Positions 16,915 to 29,300 of a stretch of DNA of 64,000 nt are shown here, piece by piece. Under the pieces are notes generated by a model. It did not search any database and was not told the origin of the DNA. It saw only the letters and a program-made list of their open reading frames with translations. How positions within the stretch are numbered: the stretch's first letter is position 1; each line of letters opens with the position of its first letter. Location: contig NZ_JABXOF010000015.1 in the NCBI RefSeq assembly GCF_013375155.1, positions 20,463-84,462 of the forward strand, written 5' to 3'. Source of the DNA: Serratia ureilytica. GTDB taxonomy: Bacteria; Pseudomonadota; Gammaproteobacteria; Enterobacterales; Enterobacteriaceae. A program made the translations under genes and the position numbers.

Positions 16915-16928
16915 CTTTTTCGAAAAAG
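16915..16928 (-). promoter_or_regulatory. 14-base palindrome upstream of hsdM
   Basis: CTTTTTCGAAAAAG is a perfect palindrome 24-37 bases upstream of the chosen hsdM start. It could be an operator controlling the restriction operon. No controller gene is next to it, so the role is inference. Confidence 0.4.
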
Positions 16929-17055
16929 TCTATTTTAGGGTTTCGATTGTACGTTTCATAAGAGCTTCTTGCTAGCTGCAGGGCTTTACTAGTCGGTTGC
17001 AGTAAGTAGTTCTACAATCTCGATTCCTACCAAGATTGCCATTTCATCTGGTGCA

Positions 17056-17640
17056 TCACCAATCAAAATAGTCGCTATCGAGTTTAGAAACCTTCATTAG
17101 CGTCGGACTGGTACCCACCTCGTTGTCCATCATCAGATAAACTAGCCGATTATCATCGATAAGTACCATGCCTTCTATCGATTGCGCGTAGGCAACGTCA
17201 TACTTAGTAAAGCCAGAAGTCGTAATGAATACCCTAATTTAGCCTTTTGCCACACCAGGTCACCTTAGAATGCATGCAACTCAGGGCGGCCTACGGTGTT
17301 TTGCCAGCGTTTGGCTTGCACACACGCCTTTTCTAAACCGAGCTTGTCTAAAGAAATAACGCTATCAATTCCAGCATCACCGCTGCCGCCAACACGCTCT
17401 GAATCGTGATGGCCGCCGTAACCTAAACGGTGCAGCACATCCAGTACGATGACCTCGAAGCGGCCTTGAGATACCTGGCTTAGGTTCTCCAGCCGTTCCG
17501 ATGCAACCGCATCGTGGATCTTTGATTGATTGCTCAAGGCGGTCGTCTGGGCTGTTTGTTAACATCGGTTGGGTGAGAAGGGGTTCTGTAACCGGGGCCA
17601 AATCTACCGCATCACTATTTTGTTGAAGTTTGACGTTGGT
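17056..17640 (-). pseudogene. mrr: Decayed Mrr-type restriction endonuclease
   Basis: Mrr proteins cleave modified foreign DNA. Three pieces in different frames line up as one Mrr. The first is the SPDDRLEQSIKD stretch. The second is FEVIVLDVLHRLGYGG through GDAGIDSVISLDKLGLE and QAKRWQNTVGRPELHAF, interrupted by an in-frame TAA. The third, after a frame change, is VFITTSGFTKYDVAYAQSIEG to SKLDSDYFDW, followed by TGA at 17056. The nuclease core (GDAGID, QAKR) is present but no single frame spans it, so the gene is dead. It lies upstream of hsdM in the same direction and marks an older restriction island. Confidence 0.82.
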
Positions 17641-17740
17641 GTAAGCCAAAGCGAGATGTTCAATTTCTGCTGCAGTGAGTACGTTTCGAACGATTGTGAG
17701 CCCATCCGGTACGGTTTTGTAAACCAATTGGCTGCTGGCA

Positions 17741-17908
17741 ATGGTTCTGTGGCATAAGATGATTGGTTTCCCTGTTACCCTGATCCCCTTTAATGTCATT
17801 GGCGTTTTGCTGGTCAGATTGCGTTATTTTATTATGGTGCTTGTTGGGCTCCTGATCCTTCTGTTTGTTGTCTCTCTGATAGTCAGTATTATTTCCTCCA
17901 TGATTTAA
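17741..17908 (+). CDS. Small hydrophobic protein, unknown (uncertain)
   Basis: A 55-residue frame (or 49 residues from ATG 17759) made largely of two hydrophobic segments, ending SIISSMI nine bases before the next gene. No good ribosome binding site is visible. It may be a small membrane protein translated with its neighbour, or the tail of a backbone gene truncated when the restriction cargo entered. Confidence 0.35.
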   Translation: MVLWHKMIGFPVTLIPFNVIGVLLVRLRYFIMVLVGLLILLFVVSLIVSIISSMI

Positions 17909-17917
17909 GGCGGCTTT

Positions 17918-18286
17918 ATGAATGAGAGCGTTCTTCGTGCTTTTAGCTTTAACGGTGCACTGGATGCGGGAATGGATCCGGGTAGCTTTGCATGGCAGTC
18001 CGTACCTGTCGGCGACTGGGCCGCTCGACTCGATTTCAAAGTCTGGTCGAATACCACGTCCTCCGGCCACCTTGTCTGTTATTTTACCTCCCTGGATGAT
18101 GGCCAACGATACCGTCTCTCGGCATTTCGACCGAAAAATGGCTCCCGTCGTTATACCCCAAAAGATGGTGGTATTGACTTTTCTGAAGGTGGGCTGGATG
18201 GGCAAGTATTTTTGTTGAATGTGGGAAAAACGCGTAATGGTACTTCTGCATGGTTGGGGGCTGAGTTTTTGGAGCGTGATGATTAA
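17918..18286 (+). CDS. Hypothetical protein, 122 residues
   Basis: A soluble, beta-rich protein with many Ser, Gly and aromatic residues (WAARLDFKVWSNTTSSGHLV, RYRLSAFRPKNG, WLGAEFLERDD). It has no signal or membrane segment. AAGG lies eight bases before the ATG. The alternation of short strands with Gly turns would suit an OB-fold or similar small domain, but I recognise no family. Its codon use resembles the ICE backbone more than the restriction genes, so it may be a backbone gene stranded between the two cargo blocks. Confidence 0.6.
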   Translation: MNESVLRAFSFNGALDAGMDPGSFAWQSVPVGDWAARLDFKVWSNTTSSGHLVCYFTSLDDGQRYRLSAFRPKNGSRRYTPKDGGIDFSEGGLDGQVFLLNVGKTRNGTSAWLGAEFLERDD

Positions 18287-18379
18287 AAATCATGTATCGA
18301 ATTAAGTTTAGATCCTGAATCTAAGCTAAGCACCGTGACGCCGAAGAAAATCAGCGTGTTTATACGCTGCAGGATGTAC

Positions 18380-18430
18380 CACGTGGCACAGTTGACCGCA
18401 CAGTAGGATTGTGTGTGACTCAACTGACAA
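18380..18430 (+). other. Inverted repeat in the intergenic region before cdiB
   Basis: Within the 237 bases before cdiB, CAGTTGA and TCAACTG (7-base arms) enclose a smaller GCACA/TGTGT pairing. It could be a terminator for the upstream gene or a structured leader of the CDI operon. I see no confident promoter here. Confidence 0.3.
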
Positions 18431-18523
18431 CGCAGGCAATATCATTCCTCCCGGAACACGATTTGCTTGCTTTTTGATCTTACGGGTGGATAATGCGCCA
18501 AAAATTACATATCTTGACACTTT

Positions 18524-20269
18524 ATGAAATGGATTTTCATGAAAAGGACCTTTCTGTCGCACGGATCCACATCGAAGGCGTTGAGCCACGTTCTCGCGGG
18601 TGTTCTTTTCACCGGCACTTTCCCGGGCATGGCCGCCACACCCTCTGATACCCCGGAGCGAGCAGCTTCCACCATTGATGTCCGTGAGCAACAGCGCCAG
18701 CAGGAGCGTGAGCGCGCTCTGCAACAGCAAAATGCCCCGCAGGCCGATGCGCGTCTTTCTCGCCCCGAGGCCGTGATGCCGGATTACCCGGTCAATGAGT
18801 CCCCCTGCTTCACCATCAATCGGCTAACGTTGGTCGGGGAAGCGGCCGGCCGCTTTCAGTGGGCGCTGGACGCCGCTGCGGATGCCAAAGGTCGCTGTCT
18901 GGGTAGCCAGGGCATTGTGCTTGCCATCAACAAGGTGCAAAACGTCATACTGGCCAAGGGCTATGTCACAACACGCGTGATGGCGCAGGAGCAGGACTTG
19001 ACCACGGGCGTATTGACGCTGACGTTGCAGCCGGGGCGTATTGGTGACATCCGCTTTGGGGAGCCGGTCTCCTGGCGTGGGCGGCTGTGGAACGCTATTC
19101 CGGCCTCGCGCGGCGATATCCTCAACCTGCGTGATATCGAACAGGGGCTGGAGAACTTCAGACGAGTGCCCAGCGCCAATGCCGACATTAAAATCGTGCC
19201 CGGTGCCCAGGAGGCCACCAGTGACCTGCAGGTCAACTGGCACGAGGGGCGGCCGGTGCGGCTCAGTCTGGGGCTGGACGACAGCGGCTCCAAAAGTACC
19301 GGGCGCTATCTGGGTTCGGCCACCCTGGCACTCGATGCGCCGTTTGCGCAAAACGACCTTTTCTACGCCAACATCGGCAAGGATGTGTTTCAGCACGGGC
19401 CGTTTGGCAACCGTTCACATACGCTGAACTACTTTTTCCCGGTGGGATATTGGGCTTTCTCGGCCAATTACAACGACTACACCTATCACCAGAACATCCC
19501 CAACGCCAATGAGGTGCTGCGCTACAGCGGCAAGAGCGACAACATTCAGTTGACCGTCTCCCGGTTGCTGTACCGCGACCAGTCGCACAAGTTAACGCTC
19601 AACCTGCGCGGCTATCGCAAGCACTCGACTAACGCCGTGGACGACGTTGATATTGTGTCGCAAAAACGTCGGACCGCCGGCTGGGAGCTGGGGCTGAATC
19701 AGCGCAGCTACTTCGGTACCACTACGCTGGACGGCAATATCAACTGGCGCCGCGGTACCGGGGCGTTCAATGCCTTGCCTGCGCCGGAAGAATCGCGTCA
19801 CGAAGGCAGTGCGCGTACCGGCATTTTGCTCGCCGACCTGGGCATCAACCGGCCTTTCTCCTGGGGTGAGCAGCCCTGGCGGTTTTATACCAGCGTGCGG
19901 GGCCAGTGGAGCCAGAATGCGCTGACGCCGCAGGAGCGGATGGCCATTGCCGGGCGTTACACGGTGCGTGGCTTTGACGGCGAACAGATGCTGTCCGGCG
20001 AAAAGGGCCTGCTGTGGCGCAATGAAATCGCCTGGAACGTGTTTTCTCGCGGGCATGAATTGTATCTGGCCGCCGACTACGGTCGGGTGGACGGCCCAAA
20101 CACCCGCCACTTGGTTGGCCATCAATTGGCGGGCAGCGCGCTCGGCGTGCGCGGCGCGCTGTGGGGGCGATTCAGCTATGACCTGTTTGCCGGCGTTCCG
20201 CTCTACAAGCCTGCGGGGTTCCACACCTCCGGCGCGACCGCGGGTTTTAGCGTAAATCTGGAAATTTGA
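18524..20269 (+). CDS. cdiB: CDI two-partner transporter (outer-membrane, ShlB/FhaC/HecB family)
   Basis: A 581-residue outer-membrane protein that exports CdiA. After a basic hydrophobic signal sequence comes a Gln/Arg-rich linker (RQQERERALQQQ), then POTRA domains beginning CFTINRLTLVGEA (about 85-230). A C-terminal beta-barrel contains the conserved VRGFDGEQ plug-binding motif and ends in a strand with a terminal hydrophobic residue. It stops 67 bases before cdiA. ATG 18539 is an alternative start, and neither start has a strong ribosome site. Confidence 0.93.
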   Translation: MKWIFMKRTFLSHGSTSKALSHVLAGVLFTGTFPGMAATPSDTPERAASTIDVREQQRQQERERALQQQNAPQADARLSRPEAVMPDYPVNESPCFTINRLTLVGEAAGRFQWALDAAADAKGRCLGSQGIVLAINKVQNVILAKGYVTTRVMAQEQDLTTGVLTLTLQPGRIGDIRFGEPVSWRGRLWNAIPASRGDILNLRDIEQGLENFRRVPSANADIKIVPGAQEATSDLQVNWHEGRPVRLSLGLDDSGSKSTGRYLGSATLALDAPFAQNDLFYANIGKDVFQHGPFGNRSHTLNYFFPVGYWAFSANYNDYTYHQNIPNANEVLRYSGKSDNIQLTVSRLLYRDQSHKLTLNLRGYRKHSTNAVDDVDIVSQKRRTAGWELGLNQRSYFGTTTLDGNINWRRGTGAFNALPAPEESRHEGSARTGILLADLGINRPFSWGEQPWRFYTSVRGQWSQNALTPQERMAIAGRYTVRGFDGEQMLSGEKGLLWRNEIAWNVFSRGHELYLAADYGRVDGPNTRHLVGHQLAGSALGVRGALWGRFSYDLFAGVPLYKPAGFHTSGATAGFSVNLEI

Positions 20270-20336
20270 ACATCGCGATACCGGCAGCGTTGCTGCGCTG
20301 ACCTGAACGGACTGACTTTTCTCACGGATGTGACCT

Positions 20337-23300
20337 ATGAACAAACATTGCTATCGCCTTATCTTCAGCCGCACCCACGGGGAGTTGCGGGTGGTGTCCG
20401 AACTGGCCCGCAGCTGCAGCAGCGAGCCGGGGCAACGCATCGGTTCAGGAATAACAGGTGGAAGTCGTCTGTGGGTCACCGTGCGTCGGTCAGTGTGGCT
20501 GCTTGGGCTGTTGATGTTCGCCGGCCCCGTCATGGCAGACGGCATTGTCGCGGACGGCGGTGCCAATCCTTCCCAGCGGCCGGAGGTCATCAATACCCAG
20601 AACGGCTTGCCGCAGGTCAACATCACCGCCCCCAACCAGGCTGGGGTCTCACATAATCAGTATCAGCAGTTCGACGTCGACGCCAAAGGCGCCATCCTCA
20701 ACAACTCGGCGGGGATGACCGCGACCCAGATGGCCGGAATGATCCAGGGTAACCCTAACCTCAATCCCAATTCCGCGCCGGCGCGCGTCATCCTCAACGA
20801 AGTCAACAGCAACAATCCCAGCCAGCTGCGCGGTTTTATGGAAGTGGCCGGCGGCAAGGCGCAGGTGATTGTGGCCAACCCCGCCGGCATTGTCTGCAAC
20901 GGCTGCGGCACCATCAACGCCGGACGCATGACGCTGACCACCGGTAAACCGCAACTGAACGCCGATGGCAGTGTGGCGGGCTACCAGGTCGAGCGTGGCG
21001 TGGTGCGCATCGAGGGCGGTGGGCTCAACGGCGATACCCGTCATGATACCGAGTACGTCGACATTCTGGCGCGCGCGGTGGAGGTCAACGCCGGCGTCTG
21101 GGCTAAAGAAGGCGTGACGCTGGTGGCTGGCCGCAATCGCGTGAGCGCGGACGGCAAAACCGCCGCGCCGCTTTCGGGCGACGGCAGCGCCAGGCCTGAG
21201 CTTGCCATCGATATGGGGCAGATGGGCGGCATGTACAGCGGCAGTATCCGCATGATTGGCACTGAAGCCGGCGTCGGCGTGCGTAACCAGGGCGGACAGG
21301 TCCAGGCGGGCAAAACGCTCACCGTGAGCAGCGAAGGCAAGCTCAGCTGGCGCTCTGGTGCGCCGGATGCGGCCACGCAGGCCGGTGGCGATATTCAGCT
21401 GGCGGCAAAAGGCGACATCGAGACGCACGGGAAAGTGTATAGCGGTGGCCAACTGGCCGTGCAGAGTCGCGAGGGAATGTTAACGCAATCCGGTACGTTG
21501 GCGGCGGCCGGGAATGTGCACCTGAACGCCGCGCGCGGCATTCAAAGCAGTGGCCACCTGCTGGCGGGCAGTAATGCCGACAGCACGCTGGTCCATGATG
21601 CCAATCTGCAGCTTGATAGCCAGGGCGAAATTCGCGCCAGTGGCAGTCTGCTCAGTAAAAAGAACGTCAACGCGACCGGGCGGCGGGTGGATATCAGCGG
21701 CGCGCAGGTCGGAGCCGGCCGTACCGCGCTGACGGCCCGCGAGGGCGGGGTGGCATTGCGCCAGTCCACCGTAGACAGCGGTGAGCTGGCCGTGAGCACG
21801 AAGGGAAATGTGGATGCGCAGCAGGCCAGGGTCAAGGCCGGGCGCTGGACGGTAGATGCCGACAACCTGTCCAACCAACAGGCGACCTGGTCACAGACCG
21901 GTGACGGTGAAAGCCGTTTCACCCTGGCAGGCGCACTGGATAACGGTGACGGCACCATCGAGACGCAGAGCCTTCTGCTTTCGGCCGGCCGGCTGGTCAA
22001 TCAGCGTGGTCGCCTGGTGGCGCTGGGGGAAACGGCGCAGCACTGGCGAGTGGGTGGCCTGCTCGACAATGGCGGTGGCACGATGGGCAGCAACGGAGCT
22101 CTTCGCCTCGACGCCGGCAGCCTCGATAATCAGCGCGGCACGGTAAAAACCCAGGCGGGCTTCACGCTCCATGCTGATGGTGCGGTGAATAATGCCGGGG
22201 GCAACCTGCTGGCCGGGAACGGCCTGGCGCTTGAGGCAGGTAGCGATCTGAATAACCAGTCCGGCACCCTGAGTGGCGATGACGTGCGTCTGGCGGTACA
22301 ACGGCTGGATAACGCGCAGGGGCAGATCATCGGTCAGGGCAATCTCGACCTGACGGCCAGCCGCCTGGATAACCAACGCGGCCTGATGGGTGCCGGCAAG
22401 GCGCTGGATATCCATACCGGCGACTGGGACAACCGTGGCGGCACGGCGCAAGGCGAAACGGCCGTCACGGCAACGGCAACGACCCTCAACAACGACGGTG
22501 GCAAGCTGCTGTCCGGCCAGGCATCAACCCTGACGACCTCGGGTAATGCCAGTAACCGTGGCGGCGAAATCAGCGCCGCGGTGCTGACGGTGAAGTCTGA
22601 CCGTCTCGACAACACGCAGGGCAAGGTGATTGGCCGACAACGGCTTGAGCTGCATGCCCGTCAGGGGCTGGACAACACGCAGGGGCTGCTGGGCGCCGGT
22701 GAGATGCTGACGGTGAGCAGTGAGGGCGAGCTGAACAATCATCACGGTAGGGTGCAGGGAAATGGGCAAACCACGGTGTCAGCGCGAGACGTCCACAACG
22801 AGGCCGGCAAGCTGCTGGGTGGGCAAAGGCTCTCTCTCACTACGTCGGGCGTGCTTGGCAACCGCGAGGGGGAAATCAGCGGCGAGTCGCTCACGCTAAC
22901 GGCGCAGCGCCTCGATAACGCTCAGGGCAAGGTGGTCGCCAGGCAGGATGCGAACCTGACGGCGAAGCAAGGGTTGAGCAACGCCGCCGGCTGGCTTGAA
23001 GGCGGCAGCACACTCGCCGTCAACACCGATGGCGATTGGGACAACCAGGGTGGCACCGCACAAGGTGGCCAGCAGGTCACCGCCAGCGCGCAGTCGCTCG
23101 ACAATACCGGCGGGCGGCTGCAGTCCGGCGGAGGCCTGACGCTGGATGCTACAGGCAATATCCTCAATCGCACCGGCAAACTGACCGCGCAGCAAGCCCT
23201 TGCCGTTAAAGGCGGTGCAGCCAGCCTGTTCGATAATGATGGCGGCTCCCTGCAGAGCGGTGGCGACCTGTCTCTGCAGGGAGGCCAGTTGACCAACCGC

Positions 23301-26300
23301 GCTGCAGGGGTGGTGCTCGGCGGGCAGGCGCTTTCCCTGAACCTGACCGGCGGCTGGGACAATCAGGGCGGCACCTTGACCGGCAATGGCCGCACGCAGG
23401 TGCGCGCCGCCAGTCTGCTCAATGCTCAGGGCGCCATCAACGCGCTGGGCAGCCTGGACATGCAGTTCACCGACAAGCTGGATAACGGCCAGGGGCGGAT
23501 TTTTAGTCAGTCGTCTCAAATGCTGCAGGCGCAGGATATCGTCAACGCGCAGGGTTGGATGGGCAGCCAGGGGAGCTGGCGGGCCAGAAGCGGCGGTTTT
23601 GACAATACGAAGGGCAGCGTACAGAGCCAGCAGGAAGCACAGCTTACGGCTGACTGGTTGGATAACGCCCGGGGCGTGATGCAATCGGCGCAAAACCTGG
23701 CTCTGCGCATCAAACAGGATATCGATAATCGCAACGGCAAGGTCTCGGCGCAGGGGCAGCTTGCTGTTGCAGGCGCCAAAGATGGCGAACATGCCGGCGC
23801 CATCAATAACGCCGGTGGTCAGTGGCTGGCGGGCCAGGCGCTGACTATTGCCGCCCTTAGCCTTGATAACGCACAGGCGGGGCAACTCTACAGCCAGAAG
23901 CAGCTGCGGCTCAATCTGAACGGTGGGCTGGACAACCGCGGCGGGAAAATACAGGGCGGTGGTGCGCTGGCGCTTGACGCACAAACGCTGAATAATGCCG
24001 GCGGGACGATAGACGGCCAGCAACACGTAGCGCTGCGTATTCTTGGCTTGCTGGAGAATACCGACGGTGCCGTGCGCAGTAATGGCGACCAGAAGGTGTC
24101 GGCCGCCGGTATCAATAATACACGCGGCGTATTCAGCAGCCGCGGCGGCATCGCGGTGGCATCAAAGCAGCTGGACAACGCCGGAGGTACGCTCATCAGT
24201 CAGGGGGCGGGCATCTACCGACTCGACCGGCTTAACAATCAGCACGGCAAGGTGCACAGCGGCGACTCGCTCACCCTTGAGGGGGCGCAGGTCAACAACC
24301 GGGGTGGGCAATTAGTGTCAACCCAGGGGCTGGCGCTCAAGGCCGGGACGCTCGATAACAGCGGTCAGGGCACGCTCAGCAGCCAGGCGGCTCTCAATCT
24401 ACAGGCCGACCGTCTGAACAATCGTGATGGTGGGTTGATACTGGGCACCACACGCGCCGATATCACCTCTCATGATATCGACAATACCGCAGGCCGCCTG
24501 CAGAGTAGCGGCCAGATGACCCTCGCGGGGGTAACGCAGCTGGACAACCGCCAGGGGCGTATCCTGGCCAACGGCAACCTCAATATCAATACTGACCGGT
24601 CACAGACCGACTCGCCGCTGGCGCTGCTCAACCAGGGCGGGCGCGTGGAGAGCGCCGGGCAACTCACCGTGCATGCGCGTACCTTGGATAATCAGAACGG
24701 TACCCTGCTGGGGCTGCAGGCGCTGACGCTGTCCGCGCAGCAGGACTACACCCATCAGGCCGGCGAAACGATCAGCAGTAACGGCACGGTGACGTTCTCC
24801 CTGAGCGGCGCCTTTACCAACCTGGCGGATTGGTTGCTGCCAGGCAATCTGGCGCTCACTGCGGCCAGCATCACCAATCCGGCGACGCTGGTGGGCAAAA
24901 CGCTGCTGCTGACGACCGGAGCCTTGCAAAACACCGGGCGCCTTGAGGCGGACAGCATGACGCTGAACGTCGATTCCCTGGACAACACCGCGGCGCTGAT
25001 GGGCGACGACATCACCGTGAACGGGCGCATTATCGACAACCACGGTGCGCCTGCGGTGATGGCGGCGACCCACAGCCTGACGGTGCAGGCCGGTGAGCGA
25101 CTGACCAATCGGGAGGGCGCGCTGATTTACAGCGCCGACCGCCTGCAGTTGCACAGCGATGACCTGATTGAAAATCGGGCCAGCTTTATCGAAGCAGACG
25201 GTGACGCCACCGTCGAGGCCCGTCGCCTGAACAACCAGCGCGAAGGGCTGGTGATTGAGCGTGACGCGGAGAAGAGCGACTACAAATGGCACCGCTACAA
25301 CTACTACTGGCGCTCCTACGGTTCAAAGGTCAACCCTGACAAAAGCACCCTGGCGCCGACTACCCAACAGCTGACTTTCCAGGATGATGCGGCGGCGCAA
25401 ACCACCCGCTACGGCACTCTGCTGGCCATTGATGCGGCGGGCAAGCGCGCACAGGTGCGGGTCAAGGACAATAAGGGCCAACTGACCGACCTGTGGGTCA
25501 ATTACCTGGCGCTCAAGCCGAATGCCGATGGCAGCTATGCGATGACGTTCTACGAGACGCGGGGGGGAAACCAGCTGTCGAATATCCCGACGCCTTACCA
25601 AAACGGCTTCCATTGGGAGCACGACTGGACGCAGGTGATGACCTGGGATCCCGAAAAGCATGTCGATATCGACAGCGCGCCGTTCATCACCGATTACAAC
25701 AACTTCCGCGAACGTACCGAGAGCGGCACGGTGACGCGCGACAAGCTGGTGAGTGAGGGGATCGGCGCGCGTATTCTGGCGGGCGGCAACATGGTGCTGC
25801 GCATCACGGGAGCGTTGCTCAATGACGCCAGCGTCATTACCGCCAACGGCAATCTGACGCAGGACGGCGGCGGCAGCGTGGACAACCGCGGTTACTCGGT
25901 TAATGAGCGGCGCCAGGCGGCTATCGTTGACCATTATGACAAGGACACGCATCACTGGTACCCCACGTTCAACCGGGACGAAACCACGGCGCTGGCGACC
26001 GTTGACGGGGTGATCACCGGCAATGGCACGGTCACCATCAACGGAGCCCGCATCACCAACACCACGGTCAATCAGGCGCAAATCAGTCAACTTGATGCGG
26101 CGTTAAAGGCGGTGGATGCCGAACGCGCCGAGCTTGAGCGCAATCCGCTGGCCTTCACGGTAGAGGGCGCTGCCCGACCTGACGGCGATACGGCGTTGGC
26201 GCCGGGCGAGCAAATGACAAGACCGGGCGCCGCGCCGTCCTCGCCGCTGGGGCGCCCACTGCTGCCGTCTGAGCTGGCGCTGACGCAGTTACAGCACCTG

Positions 26301-29300
26301 GGCAATGTGGCCACCGCCATCCCCAATAACGGCTTGTTTAGTCAGCATACGGCGACCGGCAGCCCGTTCCTGGTGGTGACCGATGAACGCTTTACCCGCC
26401 GCGACAACTTTATCAGCAGCGACTATATGCTAGAACGCGTAGGGTATGACCCCGCGCAGGCCCATAAGCGCCTGGGCGACGGCTTTTACGAGCAGCGTCT
26501 GGTGCGCGAGCAGGTGCTGGCGCTGACCGGTAAACCGTCCGTCAAGGGCTGGGATGCGATGGAGCAGTATCAGCAACTGATGAACAATGGCAGCAAAGTC
26601 GCCCAGGACTTCCATCTGGTGCCGGGCGTGGCCCTGACGCCGGAGCAAATTGCAGCGTTGCAACAGGATATCGTCTGGCTGGTGAGCGAGACGGTGCAAA
26701 CGGAAGGCGGCCCGCAAACGGTGTGGCTACCGAAGGTGTACCTGGCACAGACTACGCTGCGCCTGACCGGCGATGGCGCGGTGATTGGCGGTGGCGACCT
26801 GCAACTCTCGGCAAACAGCATCACCAATGCCGGCAATCTGTTTGCCGACAAAGCCCTGACGGTCGACGCCGGGCAGTTCCTGCATCAGGGCGGCGACATC
26901 AAAGCCGGCAGCATTGACGTGCAGGCCGACAGTCTGGCCCTGAGCACTAATCTGCAGGACGCACTGCGCCAGGCGACCATGAGCGCCGGCGATATTCGCC
27001 TGCGCGGCACCGATATCACGCTCACGGGGGCGAAGCTCAATGCGACCGATACGCTCAGCCTGAGCGCGCGCAATGACCTGACCATCACCGCCGCCAAAAG
27101 CAGTCATATCGCCGACCTCGAGTTCATCTCGGGTTCTATGGGCAACCGCACCCGCGGCGGCACGGAAGCGGCCGGTGAGCGGCTGACGCACGTCGGCGGC
27201 GAGTGGCAGCAGGCACAGGGGAGCGCGCTTAACGCCGGCGGCAATCTCACGCTCACGGCCGTGCACGACGTTCTGCTTACGGGGAGCCAGGCAAAAGCCG
27301 GCGGCCAGCTCGGCGTGCGGGCCGGGAATGATATCAACATCCAGGCCGAGACGACCACCAACACCACGCACCTGGACGCCAACAGCCGTACTTCCTCGGT
27401 CAGCAACGACCGCCAGGAAGAGCGCCTGACATTAAGCACGCTCGGCGGCGACCAGGGCGTCACCCTGGTGGCGGGTAACCAACTGCTGGTCGAAGGCGCG
27501 CAGGTTGCAAGCCAAAGTGGTCGCATTGGACTCAGTGCGCAGGACGTGACCATTAAAGACGCGCGCACCCGCACGCAAGACCAGGACAGCGAAAACAAAC
27601 GCGAGGGCAAAACCAAAAGCCATCGGGAAGAGCAAACCGAACGTGAAATCAGCACCGGTAGCACCTTCAGCGGTCAGCAGGGCGTCACGGTTATCGGGCG
27701 TGAGGGGGATGTCACGGTCACCGGCAGCACCCTGCACAGTGACCAGGGTGCCATTGCCCTGCAGGCGAAAAAGGATGTGGTCCTTAACCACACCACCGAC
27801 AGCGAACATCGCGTCTCCAATGAGGAGAGCCGCGGCAGGAAAACCAAGGGTGAGCGCGCCGAAGAAGTCCTGCGGGAAAACGTGGTGGGCAGCACCCTTA
27901 GCGGGCGTGATGGTGTCACGGTGGTGGCGCAGGACGGTAGCATCACCGCCACGGCCAGCGCCCTGCACAGCGAACAGAGTGCCGTTGCCCTGCAGGCGAA
28001 GCAGGATATCACCCTCAATACCGCCACCGAACGCGAGTCGACCTTCAGTGAAGAACGGTCTCAGAAAAAAGGCTTTCTGAAAAAAAGCAGCAGCCACAGT
28101 ATTGCCAACGATGCGACCACCCGCGAGAAGGGCAGCCTGCTCAGCGGCGACAGTGTCAGCGTCAACGCCGGCAATGACCTGACGGTCTCCGGCTCGGCCA
28201 TTGCCGCTGACCGGGACGTGAACCTGCAGGCCGGAAATAACGTCGATATCGGTGCGGCCACCGAGACCGACACACACTACCGGCTGGAAGAGAAGAAAAA
28301 GAGCGGCCTGCTGGGCAGCGGTGGTATTGGGTTCACCATTGGCAAACAGTCGAGCAAACACGAAATCGACGAGAAAGGCCGGACCCAGAGCCAGAGCGTC
28401 AGCACCGTCGGCAGCAGCCAGGGCAGCGTCAACATCACGGCGGGCAACCAACTGCACATTGGCGGCGCCGACCTGGTGGCGGGCAAGGACCTGGCTCTCA
28501 CCGGTGACAGCGTGACCATCGACCCGGGTTATGACCAGCGCACCCGCAAGGAAACCTTTGAGCAGAAGCAGAGCGGCCTGAGCGTGGCGCTGTCGGGCAC
28601 CGTGGGCGGCGCACTCAACACCGCCGTCAGCTCGGCGCAGCAGGCGCGAAAGGAAGGCGATGGGCGCCTGAATGCGCTGCAAAACACCAAGGCGGCGCTG
28701 TCCGGCGTGCAGGCGGCGCAGGCGCAGGCCAAGGGTGACCTGATTGGGGACGACAAGGCCGCCGGCTTTGGGGTGAGCGCCTCGCTGGGCAGCCAGTCGT
28801 CGAAAAGCGAGACCCACACCGAAAGCAACCTGTCGCAGGGCAGTACGCTCACCGCCGGGCAGACCCTGTCGGTTACCGCAACCGGTAAAAACCACACAGG
28901 GCAAAGCGGTGATATTCGCATTACCGGCAGCCAGCTCAAGGCCGGTAGGGAGACGACGCTTGACGCCAGTCGCGACCTGCGGCTCACGGCTGTGGACGAC
29001 ACGCAAAAGACCGACGGCAGCAACAGTAGCCGGGGTGGCAGCGTGGGCGTGAGCGTCGGGGTGGGTCAGAACAGCGGCGTGAGCGTGTTCGCCAACGCCA
29101 ACAAGGGCCAGGGGCGCGAGAGTGGCAACGGCACCACCTGGAACGAGACGACCGTGGACAGCGGCGGCTCGGTGACGCTGCACAGCGGGCGGGATACCAC
29201 GCTTGCCGGCGCCCAGGTCAGCGGGGAGAAAATTACTGCCGACGTCGGCGGCAACCTGACGCTCGGCAGCCGGCAGGACAGCGACCGCTATGATGCGAAG

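Noticed and set aside
21500..25000. CRISPR-like or tandem DNA repeats within cdiA
   Set aside because: The periodic DN..G pattern is protein-level FHA repetition. DNA copies differ and the frame is continuous.
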